NCBI GenBank assembly: GCA_902776305.1
Contig: CACYPS010000004.1
Coordinates: 62,001 to 126,000 of the forward strand
Direction: 5' to 3'
Source of the DNA: an uncultured Lachnospiraceae bacterium
GTDB taxonomy: Bacteria > Bacillota > Clostridia > Lachnospirales > Lachnospiraceae
DNA: 64,000 bases
This document shows, piece after piece, positions 1 through 9,221 of this stretch; position 1 is the first letter of the stretch, and every line of letters starts with the position of its first letter. The notes under the pieces are model-generated. The model did no database searches. It was not told the origin of the DNA and was given only the letters and a program-made list of their open reading frames with translations. Both the position numbers and the translations under genes were made by a program.

Positions 1-93
1 CGCATGAAAAACTAATTTTACGGCAACCGTAATAGAAGAAAATTTTTTAAGGAATTAATGAAATACTACTGGTAATGAGGCGGAGGCATTTAC

Positions 94-1209
94 ATGCAGG
101 TAAGAATCATTTCTTTCACGGATCGCGGACAGCAGCTCGCTGAATCGCTTGCGGACCGGCTCTGCGGAACAGCCACCCGTTGCGGCAGAGATTGCTCACT
201 CGGCGAATGGGTAAGGGATGCCTTCGACAGTGCAGATGCACTCATATACGTCGGAGCAGTCGGCATCTGTGTGCGGACGATCGCACCGTATATCAAGAGT
301 AAAACGCGTGACCCCGCTGTCATCGTTATAGACGAGACCGGCAGATATGTGATTCCCGTTCTCAGCGGTCACCTTGGCGGTGCAAACGATCTTGCCCGCC
401 GCATTGCCCGTCTTACGGGGGCGGAACCGGTCATCACGACAGCAACAGATCTTGCCCATGCTTTTTCGGTGGATGCGTGGGCGAGGATACAGGGATGTGT
501 TGTGGAGAATCCCGGACGGATAAAAGCTGTCTCATCGAAGATCCTATCCGGGGATGATATTGTAATCGCGAGTGACTTCCCGATTTCCGGGGAGGTGCCG
601 GAGAATGTGATCGTCAGGGAATGTCGGGATGCGGAGAGCAGGAATACGTGTATACGTGGGAGAAACTGTTGTCCGGGTATGTACGGCAGCATAGATGAAT
701 ACGACGAGAGATCGGCATGTGCGGCAGAAGATGCAGACGCTGCCTTAACGATTTGCCGCAGAGACACAGAAAATGTGCAGGTCCTGCGAATCGTACCGCG
801 CGTTGTCTGTGCGGGTGTGGGCTGCAGAAGGGGTATCCCTGCAAGAAATGTTGAAAATGCAATCCGGACGGCATTTGAAGAAGCCCATATATCGGAAAAT
901 GCGCTCTGCGGAGTTTTCAGCATTGACATCAAGGCGAATGAAGAGGGGCTGCGTGAATTCTGTGAAAGCAGGAGACTTTCGCTTGTGACATTTTCTGCTG
1001 AGGATCTCATGAGCGTGACGGGAACATTCACACAGTCTGCATTTGTGAAAGAAATCACCGGCGTTGATAACGTGTGCGAGAGGAGTGCCGTGCTCGGAGC
1101 AGGCTCAGACTGTGAAGACAGTCTCATTTTCCGAAAGCATGTGTACGATGGTGTCACGGTGGCGCTTGCGGTGCGGACATTTGCACCTGATTTTCGGTGG
1201 ACGGAGTAG
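94..1209 (+). CDS. cbiG: Cobalt-precorrin-5A hydrolase CbiG
   Basis: Opens the delta-lactone ring of cobalt-precorrin-5A with loss of acetaldehyde in the anaerobic, cytoplasmic cobalamin pathway. The 371-residue protein shows the family's N-terminal domain, with GAVGICVRTIAP at residues 54-65 and SGHLGGAN at 91-98, and a C-terminal CbiG domain starting at GVGCRRG (241-247). A low-similarity, Cys/Asp-rich linker lies at about 177-228 and is longer than I expect. The ATG is chosen because GGCGGAGG sits about 8 bases upstream. The gene is followed after 2 bases by cbiH, so the two are surely co-transcribed. No promoter is visible in the 93 bases before it, so the operon probably begins upstream of the window. 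Confidence 0.93.
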   Translation: MQVRIISFTDRGQQLAESLADRLCGTATRCGRDCSLGEWVRDAFDSADALIYVGAVGICVRTIAPYIKSKTRDPAVIVIDETGRYVIPVLSGHLGGANDLARRIARLTGAEPVITTATDLAHAFSVDAWARIQGCVVENPGRIKAVSSKILSGDDIVIASDFPISGEVPENVIVRECRDAESRNTCIRGRNCCPGMYGSIDEYDERSACAAEDADAALTICRRDTENVQVLRIVPRVVCAGVGCRRGIPARNVENAIRTAFEEAHISENALCGVFSIDIKANEEGLREFCESRRLSLVTFSAEDLMSVTGTFTQSAFVKEITGVDNVCERSAVLGAGSDCEDSLIFRKHVYDGVTVALAVRTFAPDFRWTE

Positions 1210-1211
1210 AC

Positions 1212-1949
1212 ATGAAGAAATTGTATATCGTGGGAATCGGGCCCGGATCAGAAAATATGATAACACCGGAGGCGCAGAGCGCCCTTCAAGCCGCAGAGGT
1301 AATCTGCGGCTACACGGTCTATGTGGACCTTGTCAGGGAACGCTATCCCGATAAGGAATTTCTGACCACCCCGATGCGGAAAGAAATTGAGCGCTGTCGG
1401 ATGGCGCTGGAGACAGCCGATCAGGGCAGAACGGTTGCCATGATTTGCAGCGGCGATGCCGGCGTATACGGTATGGCCGGGCCGATTCTGGAGATGCAGG
1501 AGGATTTCCCGGCAGTTGAAACCGAAGTGATTCCCGGCCTCACAGCAGCCATCTCGGGCGCGGCGATCCTCGGGGCTCCGCTCATGAATGACTTCTGCGT
1601 GATTTCCCTCTCGGATCTTATGACACCGAAGGAAATGATAGAAAAAAGGCTGCGCGCAGCCGCCGAGGGGGATTTTGCGATCTGCATTTACAACCCGATG
1701 TCGAGAAAACGTCCTGACCATCTCGCATGGGCGTGCGGCATCCTTCTTGAGAAAATGTCTCCCCTCACCGTCTGCGGCTGGGTCCGCAACATCGGGCGCG
1801 ACGGTATGGAGAAAAGGCTTCTCACTCTCGGCGAGCTAAAGGACGAGAAGGTCGATATGTTCACAACGGTGTTCATAGGTAATTCGCAAACTATGAATGT
1901 ATCCGGGAAAATGGTCACACAGAGAGGTTATTCGATGGGGAGGTGTTGA
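1212..1949 (+). CDS. cbiH: Cobalt-precorrin-3B C17-methyltransferase (CbiH/CobJ)
   Basis: SAM-dependent methyltransferase that methylates C17 and drives ring contraction to form cobalt-precorrin-4. The 245-residue protein has the tetrapyrrole methylase fold signatures: the N-terminal VGIGPGS loop at residues 6-12, the CSGDAGVYGMA motif in the middle, and CIYNPMSRKRP in the C-terminal half, which is typical of CbiH. An upstream in-frame ATG at 1197 lies inside cbiG. I chose ATG 1212, 2 bases after the cbiG stop, because the protein then begins MKKLYIVGIGPGS as family members do. cobK begins 4 bases downstream, which suggests translational coupling through the whole cluster. Confidence 0.94.
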   Translation: MKKLYIVGIGPGSENMITPEAQSALQAAEVICGYTVYVDLVRERYPDKEFLTTPMRKEIERCRMALETADQGRTVAMICSGDAGVYGMAGPILEMQEDFPAVETEVIPGLTAAISGAAILGAPLMNDFCVISLSDLMTPKEMIEKRLRAAAEGDFAICIYNPMSRKRPDHLAWACGILLEKMSPLTVCGWVRNIGRDGMEKRLLTLGELKDEKVDMFTTVFIGNSQTMNVSGKMVTQRGYSMGRC

Positions 1950-1953
1950 CCTC

Positions 1954-3018
1954 ATGCAGCCATGCAAGGTAATCATATTCGGCGGCACCACTGAAGGACG
2001 TGAACTCGCCCGGATCCTGGCGGACCGCGGTGCTCTCGTTACGGTCAGTGTTGCGACCGAACTGGGAGCGGAAATGCTCGGAGACATATCCTCTGAGGAA
2101 GAACCGGGACATTTTCGCACGCTGGTCGGACGCTTGAACGTGGAAGAAATGCAGGGGATCATACGAGAATTTGATATCTGCTATGACGCGACGCATCCGT
2201 ATGCTTTGGAGGTGACGGCGAATCTCAGGGAAGCCTGTAGAAAGACGGGCACGCAGTACATCAGGGTGATACGTAAGGAAGCGGAGCGTGCAGAGTCTGA
2301 CATAGGGCAGGGAGATGTTCTGCAATCAGAAACTGCTCAGGACTCAGGAGCCGTCCAGCAATCAGAAACTGCTCAGGGCTCAGAAGCCGTCCAGCAATCA
2401 GAAAATGCTCAGGACTCAGAAGCCGTCCAGCAATCAGAAACTGCTCAGGGTTCAGAAGCCGGCCAGCAATCAGAAACTGCTCAGGGCTCAGAAGCCGTCC
2501 GGCAATCAGAAACTGTTCGAGGCTCAGAAACAGTCCCAAAATCGGAATCCGATCAGAAATCGAAAGCTGTTCAGAAACCAGAGGACTGTCAGAGATCAGA
2601 TTTCGTTATACTCGTGCGGAGTGCGGCAGATGCCGCCGCATATCTTTTTGGTACCAAGGGGAATATTCTCCTTACGACAGGCTCGAAAGAGCTGGGAGCA
2701 TATGCAGAAATTCCTCGCGAAAGAATGTATGTAAGAGTCCTGCCGACCCACGACTCCATCGCTGCATGCGAGGTAGCCGGCATCCCGCATCGTAACATCA
2801 TTGCGATGTTCGGACCTTTCTCACAGCGTATGAACGAGGCTATGCTGGAACAATACCGCATATCTTACCTTGTGACGAAGGAAGCCGGAAGGAACGGGGG
2901 TTTTGAAGAAAAGCTGCAGGCGGCGAAGCGCTGCGGCGTCAAGGCTATCGTGATTCGGAGGCCTGAGGATTCCGGTGTTACGGTAGAGGAGGCCGCCGCG
3001 ATGCTGCGCATTCCGTAA
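1954..3018 (+). CDS. cobK: Precorrin-6A reductase (CbiJ/CobK) with inserted tandem repeat
   Basis: NAD(P)H-dependent reductase of (cobalt-)precorrin-6A to dihydroprecorrin-6. The 354-residue protein is about 100 residues longer than usual. The N-terminal FGGTTEGRELA loop, the DATHPYA motif and the C-terminal half (GPFSQRMNEAML, VTKEAGRNGG) are normal. Between 'IRVIRKEAERAE' and 'SAADAAAYLFG' sits a Gln/Ser/Glu-rich insert made of 12-residue units (QSETAQGSEAVQ-like) at about residues 124-195, with a degenerate tail to about 216. Start: ATG 1954 follows GGGGAGGTG by about 8 bases. The longer frame starting at 1897 overlaps cbiH and is unlikely. The core enzyme looks intact, so the repeat probably sits on a surface loop. 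Confidence 0.9.
   Translation: MQPCKVIIFGGTTEGRELARILADRGALVTVSVATELGAEMLGDISSEEEPGHFRTLVGRLNVEEMQGIIREFDICYDATHPYALEVTANLREACRKTGTQYIRVIRKEAERAESDIGQGDVLQSETAQDSGAVQQSETAQGSEAVQQSENAQDSEAVQQSETAQGSEAGQQSETAQGSEAVRQSETVRGSETVPKSESDQKSKAVQKPEDCQRSDFVILVRSAADAAAYLFGTKGNILLTTGSKELGAYAEIPRERMYVRVLPTHDSIAACEVAGIPHRNIIAMFGPFSQRMNEAMLEQYRISYLVTKEAGRNGGFEEKLQAAKRCGVKAIVIRRPEDSGVTVEEAAAMLRIP
2323..2538 (+). repeat. 36-bp in-frame tandem repeat inside cobK (six copies)
   Basis: Six consecutive 36-bp units begin at 2323, 2359, 2395, 2431, 2467 and 2503. Each encodes a 12-residue QSETAQGSEAVQ-type unit. Copies differ by a few bases, and the last grades into a degenerate tail (to about 2600) that still repeats a 'QKSE' theme. 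The length is a multiple of three, so expansion or contraction would keep the reading frame. Confidence 0.95.
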
Positions 3019-3217
3019 ATGCGGACAGTATACGCAAATATTGCATGGATTTGCAGCACCTTCATGTCAGACACGTTTCGAGACCTTCACTGTATGCGGG
3101 CAGAGGTGCTTCCTCGTAAGGAGCAATAGGCATAGAAAGTAACTTAAAGTAAGGTCAAATCCGGGAACCCGCTAAGTATTAGAAATCAAGGAAATATCAG
3201 TAATCAGGGAAAATGCT

Positions 3218-4663
3218 ATGAATATTACTCTCATCGGAACCGGCTGCGGAACGCCGGCCACCCTGACAGAAGAAGGAAAGCACGCACTTGAGCGTGCGGA
3301 TGTGATTTTCGGCGCAGCACGGGTGCTGAATGGTCTGCCGGACGTCTGCACACGGACTAGCGATTCCTCACGCAAAAAGACGGTGCAGGCAAAACCAAAA
3401 CAGATCTGTGATCTGCTTGCCGGCTATGTTGAAGAAGGGACTATCGAAAATGCAGCCATCGCTCTCAGCGGCGACTCCGGCTTTTATTCAGGTGCCCGCA
3501 TCTTGAAGGAGAGAATACTCGAGCGCTTCGGAGATTTCTGCCCGGTAGAGATCATCCCGGGAATCTCATCTGTCCAGATGCTTGCAGCCAGGTTGGGCAT
3601 TCCCTGGCAGGACTGGAATCTGGTATCCGCCCATGGCGTAGACTGTGATCCTGTCCATGAAATCATGAAAGGCAGAGCGACTTTTTTCCTGACCGGCGGG
3701 AAATATACAGCGGATGTAATCTGCCGCGAACTTGTCGAAGCAGGACTCGGCGATCTCAGGGTGACGGTAGGAGAGAATCTTTCTTATCTGCATGAAGACA
3801 AGAATGTCAGCACAGATACCGGGCATGCGGGCAGTATCCTGACATCTGATCCGGGTACAAAAATTGAGCATGTAGACAGCTTTTCGGCATCTGATCCGGA
3901 TACGAGAAACGGGCATGTGGGCAGCATCCTGACAAGAAACGGGCATGTGGGCAGCATCCTGACATCTGATCCGGACATGAAAATCGAAAATATAGTTACC
4001 GGCACCGCATCCGAGTGCGCCGAAAGATCTTTCTCGGATCTGGCGGTTCTTCTCGTCGATACGAAGACACCGGACGGAAAGCAGCTGATTCAGTGCCGCA
4101 GGCCGGCAGGAATGCCGGACGACGTATTCGCGCGCGGAAAAGTCCCCATGACGAAGATGGAAGTAAGGTGCGTCATTCTCGGCAAGATGGCGGTCTCGGA
4201 AAACGATGTCGTCTGGGACATCGGTGCAGGCACCGGCAGCGTCAGCGTGGAGCTTGCTATGCAGGCGCGTCAGGTATGGGCTGTAGAGCGCCGCGATGAG
4301 GCAGTGGAACTCATCCGGGAAAACAGGGAGAAGTTCGGAAGGTGGAATCTCCGTATTGTGCAGGGAGAGGCACCGATGGACCTCAAAGAGCTGCCGGATC
4401 CGGACGCTGTGTTCGTCGGGGGCAGCGGCGGGCACCTCGGGGAAATCCTGCACGAGGTTTGGAGAAGGAACGAGAATGCGCGCATTTGCATAAGTGCAAC
4501 GCTTCTTGAGACGCTTCAGGAGAGTCTTGCGGCATTTGCAGAGAGGGAAATTGAGCCGGATATAGTGCAGATTGCTTTCACACGGTCTGAAAAAGTCGGC
4601 GGACGGCACATGATGAGGGCGGGAAATCCGATTTATGTTATCACCGGTTCTTACAAGCAGTAA
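3218..4663 (+). CDS. cbiET: Cobalt-precorrin-6B/7 methyltransferase-decarboxylase fusion (CbiE-CbiT, CobL-type)
   Basis: Bifunctional enzyme: the N-terminal CbiE domain methylates C5, and the C-terminal CbiT domain methylates C15 with decarboxylation of the C12 acetate. The CbiE part starts TLIGTGCGTPATL and has ALSGDSGFYSGA and the VGENLSY strand. CbiT has the SAM-binding WDIGAGTGSVSVELA near residue 330 and FVGGSGGHLGEIL. An Asp/Gly/Ser-rich repeat of about 64 residues (roughly residues 196-259) interrupts the normal 'ENLSY...E.IVTGTASE' segment near the end of CbiE. Start ATG 3218 follows a weak AGGGA site. The 199-base gap from cobK holds nothing I recognise. Confidence 0.92.
   Translation: MNITLIGTGCGTPATLTEEGKHALERADVIFGAARVLNGLPDVCTRTSDSSRKKTVQAKPKQICDLLAGYVEEGTIENAAIALSGDSGFYSGARILKERILERFGDFCPVEIIPGISSVQMLAARLGIPWQDWNLVSAHGVDCDPVHEIMKGRATFFLTGGKYTADVICRELVEAGLGDLRVTVGENLSYLHEDKNVSTDTGHAGSILTSDPGTKIEHVDSFSASDPDTRNGHVGSILTRNGHVGSILTSDPDMKIENIVTGTASECAERSFSDLAVLLVDTKTPDGKQLIQCRRPAGMPDDVFARGKVPMTKMEVRCVILGKMAVSENDVVWDIGAGTGSVSVELAMQARQVWAVERRDEAVELIRENREKFGRWNLRIVQGEAPMDLKELPDPDAVFVGGSGGHLGEILHEVWRRNENARICISATLLETLQESLAAFAEREIEPDIVQIAFTRSEKVGGRHMMRAGNPIYVITGSYKQ
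3805..3993 (+). repeat. In-frame irregular tandem repeat inside cbiET
   Basis: The stretch encodes reiterations of GHVGSILTSDPD-like units, with spacer forms such as EHVDSFSASDPDT. The clearest copies share the core GGGCATGTGGGCAGCATCC, twice in immediate succession near 3911-3961. Unit length is irregular, but all changes keep frame. Confidence 0.9.
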
Positions 4664-4678
4664 ATATATTGAAGTTAT

Positions 4679-4731
4679 GTTGCGCATTCATCATAGACTT
4701 ACATCACGAGAATTCTGCGCCGGAGATTAAA
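4679..4731 (-). repeat. Dispersed palindromic repeat, family R1 (copy A)
   Basis: On the minus strand this matches the element at 49213-49268 closely: both contain CGCAGAATTCTCGTGA followed by a TAAGTC core and GATGAATGCGCAA. The core is an imperfect palindrome (TCTCGTGA/TCATGAG-like). It lies between cbiET and the histidine kinase gene, where it may also act at the RNA level. Confidence 0.7.
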
Positions 4732-4823
4732 GTTTGCCTAAATCCGGGAAGAACGGAGCTTGAGCGAGCCGGTATTAAGTATACGAAGAGAGAAGTTTGG
4801 GCGAGCAATAACGGGAGGTAAGA

Positions 4824-7376
4824 ATGGATAGTAAGTTTCAAAAACAGCTCCTGGACGCATTCATGTCCGACTATCAAAGAGTTTATCTGGTGGATCTCCT
4901 CGAGAACCAGATATTCATGCAGGTCAACAGCGACAAGTCGAATCAGGATACGGTTCCCTGGATGCAGGCTGCGATAGATCCGACGGTTTCATTTGAAAAA
5001 TTTATACAGTACTACAGTGAGTATTCCGTGGAGGAGAAACACCGGGAATGGTTCGAGAAGCAGATGTCTCCCGAAAACATTCGTACCAATCTGCACGGCC
5101 GCAACTCGTTCAATATTTCCTATCCGCTGATTTCAGGTGACTGGAGACGAATCGAAGTGCGTCGTTTCGGTGAGGGAAGCGGTATAGCGACGACTGCCCT
5201 GATATGCATTCCGTTCAGCAGTGAGAGCGATGAAAAGGAACGGTTCATGCCCGGCGATGAATCTGTGTTCGTCGAATCCAGGTATGACAGCGATTTAGAT
5301 GAGAGTTTCACAAGACTTCTCGGTTCTATTTCCGCATGCAATGTCGACGTCACGGATTATATGCTCCTGGATGGGAACTTTGACGCCATTGACCTATTCT
5401 ATCCCGTATCGAACTTTTCGATGCCGGATGAATTCGGCATACATGTTGATAATTGGCTCGATAAGGTCCTGCCGGAAAGCAGAGAACAGGTGAAGACGCT
5501 CATGTCCCGGGAATATATGCTGCAGAGTTATGAGCTTGGAAACCGGGAGCCGTGGATCGAGTACCGAACCAGGGACCGTTTCGGGAATGAAGTATGGCTT
5601 AATCAGAAGCTTCATCTGACCAGAAATGAGGCGAACGGGCACATTATGTGTCTGGTGGTCGTGCGGGATATCACGGATCAGGTGGCGACCCGCGTGGAAA
5701 ATGAAAGGCGAATGAGTCTGATAGAGGGTCTCACTGCGGAATATTCGTCGGTGTATTTTGTTGATCTCATAAAAAACAAATATTATATTTATCGTCTAGC
5801 CGAGTATATTCGCAAACGCCTGGAAGAAGGCTTTTTTGACAGCTTTGACAGCACGATGGAGTATTTCATTGAAAATGTCGTCTATGCATTTGACGAGGAG
5901 ACCGTCAGAGAGAAGATTCTCATAGACGGGATTCGTAAGAATCTGGAAGGTCGGAGAGATTACAGCTTTATATTCCGTGCCAAGACCAAAAAAGGACTTT
6001 TCTATTACAGATGCATGGTCGTTCGAATCGATAAGAATGAGGGAGAAGCGACGGAGGCACTGGTCGGATTTGCGGATGTCAACGAAGAACAGAAATACTC
6101 GATGCGCCAGAAACAGTTGCTTGAAGATGCCCTCGAGCAGGCGAGGAACGCCGGGAAAGCAAAGACGATGTTCCTATCTAACATGTCACACGATATCAGA
6201 ACGCCTATGAATGCAATCATAGGTTTTGCCGAGATCGCACAGCTTCATCCTGACGATATCGAGACAGTACAGGATAGCCTGGGTAAAATACTGTCGTCGG
6301 GAGAACATCTGCTGCAGCTCATCGATAACATTCTGGATATAAGCCGCATTGAGAGCGGTCGTCTGGTCCTGAAGGAGGAACCCTGTTCACTGAGAGGGCA
6401 GATTGATGAGGTCATGGACATTTTCATGCCTCAGATCAGTGCACGAAAGATTGAATTCACCAAGGTGATTGCAGATGATGTGGCGGATAATATTTTCTGC
6501 GATGCTCTCAAGATGAAGCAGCTTATTATCAATCTTATGAGCAATGCCGTAAAGTACACCCCGCCTGAAGGCAAAATCGAGTTCAGAATCGAGAACGCCG
6601 AAGCGCCGGAAGGCTATGCGGGTGTTGAAATGCACCTCATTGACACCGGAATCGGAATGAGTCCTGCATTCATTCGTAAGATGTTCGTCCCGTTCGAACG
6701 GGAGGAAAATTCAGCCATCAGCCAGGTTAGAGGCAGCGGTCTCGGGATGGCGATCTGCAAGGGTATTGTGGATGCGATGGGCGGTACGATTACTGCGCTC
6801 AGCAAGCAGAATGAAGGAACCGAGATCATCGTTCATCTGGAGTTCAGGCTGCAGGACAACACAATCAGGGGAGCAGCTGAAGTTATGGCGTACGGACCGT
6901 CTGAACATGTTCGTTACAGACTCTTCAATCGCCCTCTCCTTGGTCATATATCGAAGGACAAATACAGAATACTGCTGGTCGAGGATAACCGCATGAACCG
7001 GGAAATCGCGAAGAAAATGCTCTCCCATCTGGGCTATGAGGTGAGCATGGCGGAAAATGGCGATACGGCAGTGGAAATCATGCGTGACGCCGAGGAATCG
7101 ACGTATGATCTGATTTTGATGGATGTCCATATGCCCGGTCTCAGCGGTTATCAGACGACAGAGAAGATCCGAAATCTCGGAGGAGATAATACCTGGATAC
7201 CAATCGTTGCCATGACGGCGGACGCATTCGAGAGCGATGTGCATCATGCGCTCCGGGCGGGCATGAATGCATTTATTTCAAAACCGGTGAATTTCAGGAC
7301 GCTGCAGACGGTCCTCGACAGGTTCCTGGGAGAGCCGAAGGATAGTGAAGAGGAAGCCGGAGGCGGAAATAATTGA
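4824..7376 (+). CDS. Cytoplasmic hybrid sensor histidine kinase/response regulator
   Basis: An 850-residue soluble hybrid kinase with no membrane segment. The first 440 residues hold about three PAS-like sensor modules; two begin with similar 'YxxVYxVDLxxNxxY' strands at about residues 18 and 310, and the middle one ends 'VVVRDITDQ'. HisKA follows with NMSHDIRTPMNAIIGF (phosphoacceptor H456), then HATPase_c with NLMSNAVKYTP, DTGIGM and GSGLGMAI. A receiver domain ends the protein, with VEDNRMNREI and phospho-acceptor D767 in LMDVHMPG. ATG 4824 has GGGAGG 7 bases upstream. It sits between cobalamin genes but is set off by 160-225-base gaps, so a direct link to corrinoid control is only inference. 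No separate output regulator gene is adjacent. Confidence 0.93.
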   Translation: MDSKFQKQLLDAFMSDYQRVYLVDLLENQIFMQVNSDKSNQDTVPWMQAAIDPTVSFEKFIQYYSEYSVEEKHREWFEKQMSPENIRTNLHGRNSFNISYPLISGDWRRIEVRRFGEGSGIATTALICIPFSSESDEKERFMPGDESVFVESRYDSDLDESFTRLLGSISACNVDVTDYMLLDGNFDAIDLFYPVSNFSMPDEFGIHVDNWLDKVLPESREQVKTLMSREYMLQSYELGNREPWIEYRTRDRFGNEVWLNQKLHLTRNEANGHIMCLVVVRDITDQVATRVENERRMSLIEGLTAEYSSVYFVDLIKNKYYIYRLAEYIRKRLEEGFFDSFDSTMEYFIENVVYAFDEETVREKILIDGIRKNLEGRRDYSFIFRAKTKKGLFYYRCMVVRIDKNEGEATEALVGFADVNEEQKYSMRQKQLLEDALEQARNAGKAKTMFLSNMSHDIRTPMNAIIGFAEIAQLHPDDIETVQDSLGKILSSGEHLLQLIDNILDISRIESGRLVLKEEPCSLRGQIDEVMDIFMPQISARKIEFTKVIADDVADNIFCDALKMKQLIINLMSNAVKYTPPEGKIEFRIENAEAPEGYAGVEMHLIDTGIGMSPAFIRKMFVPFEREENSAISQVRGSGLGMAICKGIVDAMGGTITALSKQNEGTEIIVHLEFRLQDNTIRGAAEVMAYGPSEHVRYRLFNRPLLGHISKDKYRILLVEDNRMNREIAKKMLSHLGYEVSMAENGDTAVEIMRDAEESTYDLILMDVHMPGLSGYQTTEKIRNLGGDNTWIPIVAMTADAFESDVHHALRAGMNAFISKPVNFRTLQTVLDRFLGEPKDSEEEAGGGNN

Positions 7377-7424
7377 AAAGTAGTAGGCGTATTCTTGTGT
7401 TTTCAAACATGAGCTTCACATAAC

Positions 7425-7520
7425 GAAGAGAAAGCCTGAGACGGTAACGTTAGGAAGGTGACGGAGAGAGACCGGAAGCGGGAATTTTTAAGATAGTGAA
7501 GAGAAAGCCTGAGACGATAA
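7425..7520. repeat. Pair of direct repeats, 73 bp apart
   Basis: GAAGAGAAAGCCTGAGACG followed by (A/G)TAA occurs at 7425 and again at 7498. The spacing is close to the 74-76 bp periods seen at other intergenic sites in this window. No function is apparent; it lies between the kinase gene and cbiA. Confidence 0.8.
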
Positions 7521-7601
7521 GATTTGAAATAACAAAGTAATTATTTTGAGACAGAAAATGTCTGCAGGTAGGAAAACAGTTCCCGGAATGGAGGAAAAAG
7601 C

Positions 7602-9221
7602 GTGAGAAGACTCATGATTTCTGCGATGAGCAGCGGCAGCGGAAAAACCGTAGTGACATGCGGTCTGCTTGCGCTGCTGAAAAAGCGCGGATATCATGTC
7701 CGGAGCGTAAAATGCGGACCGGATTATATAGACCCCATGTTCCACAGCCGAGTCCTCGGAGTGGAAGGGGAGAACGCGGATCTATTCCTGATGGGGGAAA
7801 AGAGAGTAAGAGAGATTTTCTGCGGTAACCCGGACAATACGGATGAGGGAGAAAAGAGAGTAAGAGAGGTTCTCAGCGGAAACCCGGATCATACGGACGG
7901 GAGAGTCGCAGAAGAAGAATCCTTCTGCGAAGTGTGCGTGTCTGCGGACCATACAGACGAGCGGATCGGAGAGCAAAGCTATGTTCTCGCGGAGGGTGCC
8001 ATGGGTTTTTACGATGGCATCGGCGGGACTGCGGACAACAGTGCGTGGGATATTGCTGACAGGACCGACACGCCCGTTCTTCTGGTCATCCGGTCAAAAG
8101 GGCAGAGCCTGTCGCTGGCGGCACAGGTCCGGGGCTTTCTGGATTTCAGAAAACCGAGCCATATAATCGGCGTGATTCTCACGGATTGCCATCCTTCTCT
8201 GTATGCACATCTTAAACCTATACTTGAACGGGAGACCGGACTGACAGTCTTCGGCTATCTGCCTGCGATGGCGGAAGCGGAGATCCCGTCCAGACATCTT
8301 GGGCTTGTCACGGCGGATGAGATTTCTGATTTGAGAAACCGCTTTGAGAAAATAGCCGCGCAGATGGAGAAGACGGTGGATGTTGAGGGGCTGCTGATGC
8401 ATTTTCGCGACGGAACCCGTGAGGAAGATGCGGCAGAGCCGGAAGCATCTGATTTTTGCGGCGGGGATTCCGGAAACAAGTGTGACGTCCCGGTCGGATG
8501 TGCATGGAACGATGGCGCTACCTCGGGGATAGCTGTCGGAAATGGGTTTGCGTCGAAACATGAGTGTACGGTATCTGACGGTGTGTGTCACTGCCGAGTT
8601 GCCGTTGCCCGTGATGAGGCCTTCTGCTTTTATTACGCGGAAAGTCTGCGGGCTCTGAGAGAAGCCGGCGCAGAACCGGTCTTTTTCAGTCCTGTTCATG
8701 ACAAATGTTTACCTGATGATATTTCAGGTCTCTATCTTGGCGGGGGTTATCCTGAACTGTATGCGGGAGAACTCAGCGAAAACCGGGAGATGCTTGCGGA
8801 AATCAGAGAAGCCGTCAATGCAAAAATGCCGCTGATTGCCGAGTGCGGAGGATTCCTCTATCTGCAGAAATATCTGCAAGATGAGTCAGGGACGGTGCAT
8901 GAGATGGCGGGCGCATTTTCAGGAACGGGCCGTACGACCGGACACTTGGTGCGTTTTGGCTACCTTTATATGACAGCTCTTCAGGATTCCCTTCTCTTCA
9001 GGAAAGGGGAGGTCATTCCCGCCCATGAATTCCACCATTGGGATACGGATGACAACGGCAGGGATCTTGAGGCGGTCAGAGCCCGCGGAGGGCAGTCCTG
9101 GCAGTGTGCATATGTGTCGGAATCTATGTATGCAGGGTTTCCCCATATCTCGCTTGGAGGGGAGGTTCCGCTTGCGGAGAGATTTGTGGAGCGGATGAAG
9201 GAATTTTCATGTTCAGTATAG
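7602..9221 (+). CDS. cbiA: Cobyrinate a,c-diamide synthase CbiA
   Basis: ATP- and glutamine-dependent amidation of the a and c side chains of cobyrinic acid. The 539-residue protein has an N-terminal P-loop (SSGSGKT, residues 10-16), SVKCGPDYIDP, the EGAMGFYDG motif (131-139), and a C-terminal glutamine amidotransferase domain with catalytic C415 in AECGGFLYL and the late HEFHHW motif. It is about 80 residues longer than usual. One insert at residues about 65-124 duplicates the helix GEKRVREIFCGNPDNTDE roughly 2.5 times; the inter-domain linker near 270-325 is also long. The GTG start at 7602 follows GGAGG by 7 bases. The 3' end overlaps cobU by 13 bases. Confidence 0.93.
   Translation: MRRLMISAMSSGSGKTVVTCGLLALLKKRGYHVRSVKCGPDYIDPMFHSRVLGVEGENADLFLMGEKRVREIFCGNPDNTDEGEKRVREVLSGNPDHTDGRVAEEESFCEVCVSADHTDERIGEQSYVLAEGAMGFYDGIGGTADNSAWDIADRTDTPVLLVIRSKGQSLSLAAQVRGFLDFRKPSHIIGVILTDCHPSLYAHLKPILERETGLTVFGYLPAMAEAEIPSRHLGLVTADEISDLRNRFEKIAAQMEKTVDVEGLLMHFRDGTREEDAAEPEASDFCGGDSGNKCDVPVGCAWNDGATSGIAVGNGFASKHECTVSDGVCHCRVAVARDEAFCFYYAESLRALREAGAEPVFFSPVHDKCLPDDISGLYLGGGYPELYAGELSENREMLAEIREAVNAKMPLIAECGGFLYLQKYLQDESGTVHEMAGAFSGTGRTTGHLVRFGYLYMTALQDSLLFRKGEVIPAHEFHHWDTDDNGRDLEAVRARGGQSWQCAYVSESMYAGFPHISLGGEVPLAERFVERMKEFSCSV
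7795..7970 (+). repeat. 54-bp in-frame tandem duplication inside cbiA
   Basis: Two near-identical 54-bp units encode GEKRVREIFCGNPDNTDE and GEKRVREVLSGNPDHTDG. A third, decayed copy retains only 'SADHTDERIGEQ'. The first unit covers the natural helix after the FLM motif, so this looks like a local duplication of native sequence. Confidence 0.9.

Noticed and set aside
1-15. Tail of a gene upstream of cbiG (frame ending TAA at 13-15)
   Set aside because: Only four codons are visible, so it cannot be supported.
1-93. Cobalamin riboswitch upstream of cbiG
   Set aside because: No B12-box-like sequence is visible here or before cbiA, cobQ, cobO or cbiC; the operon start is probably outside the window.
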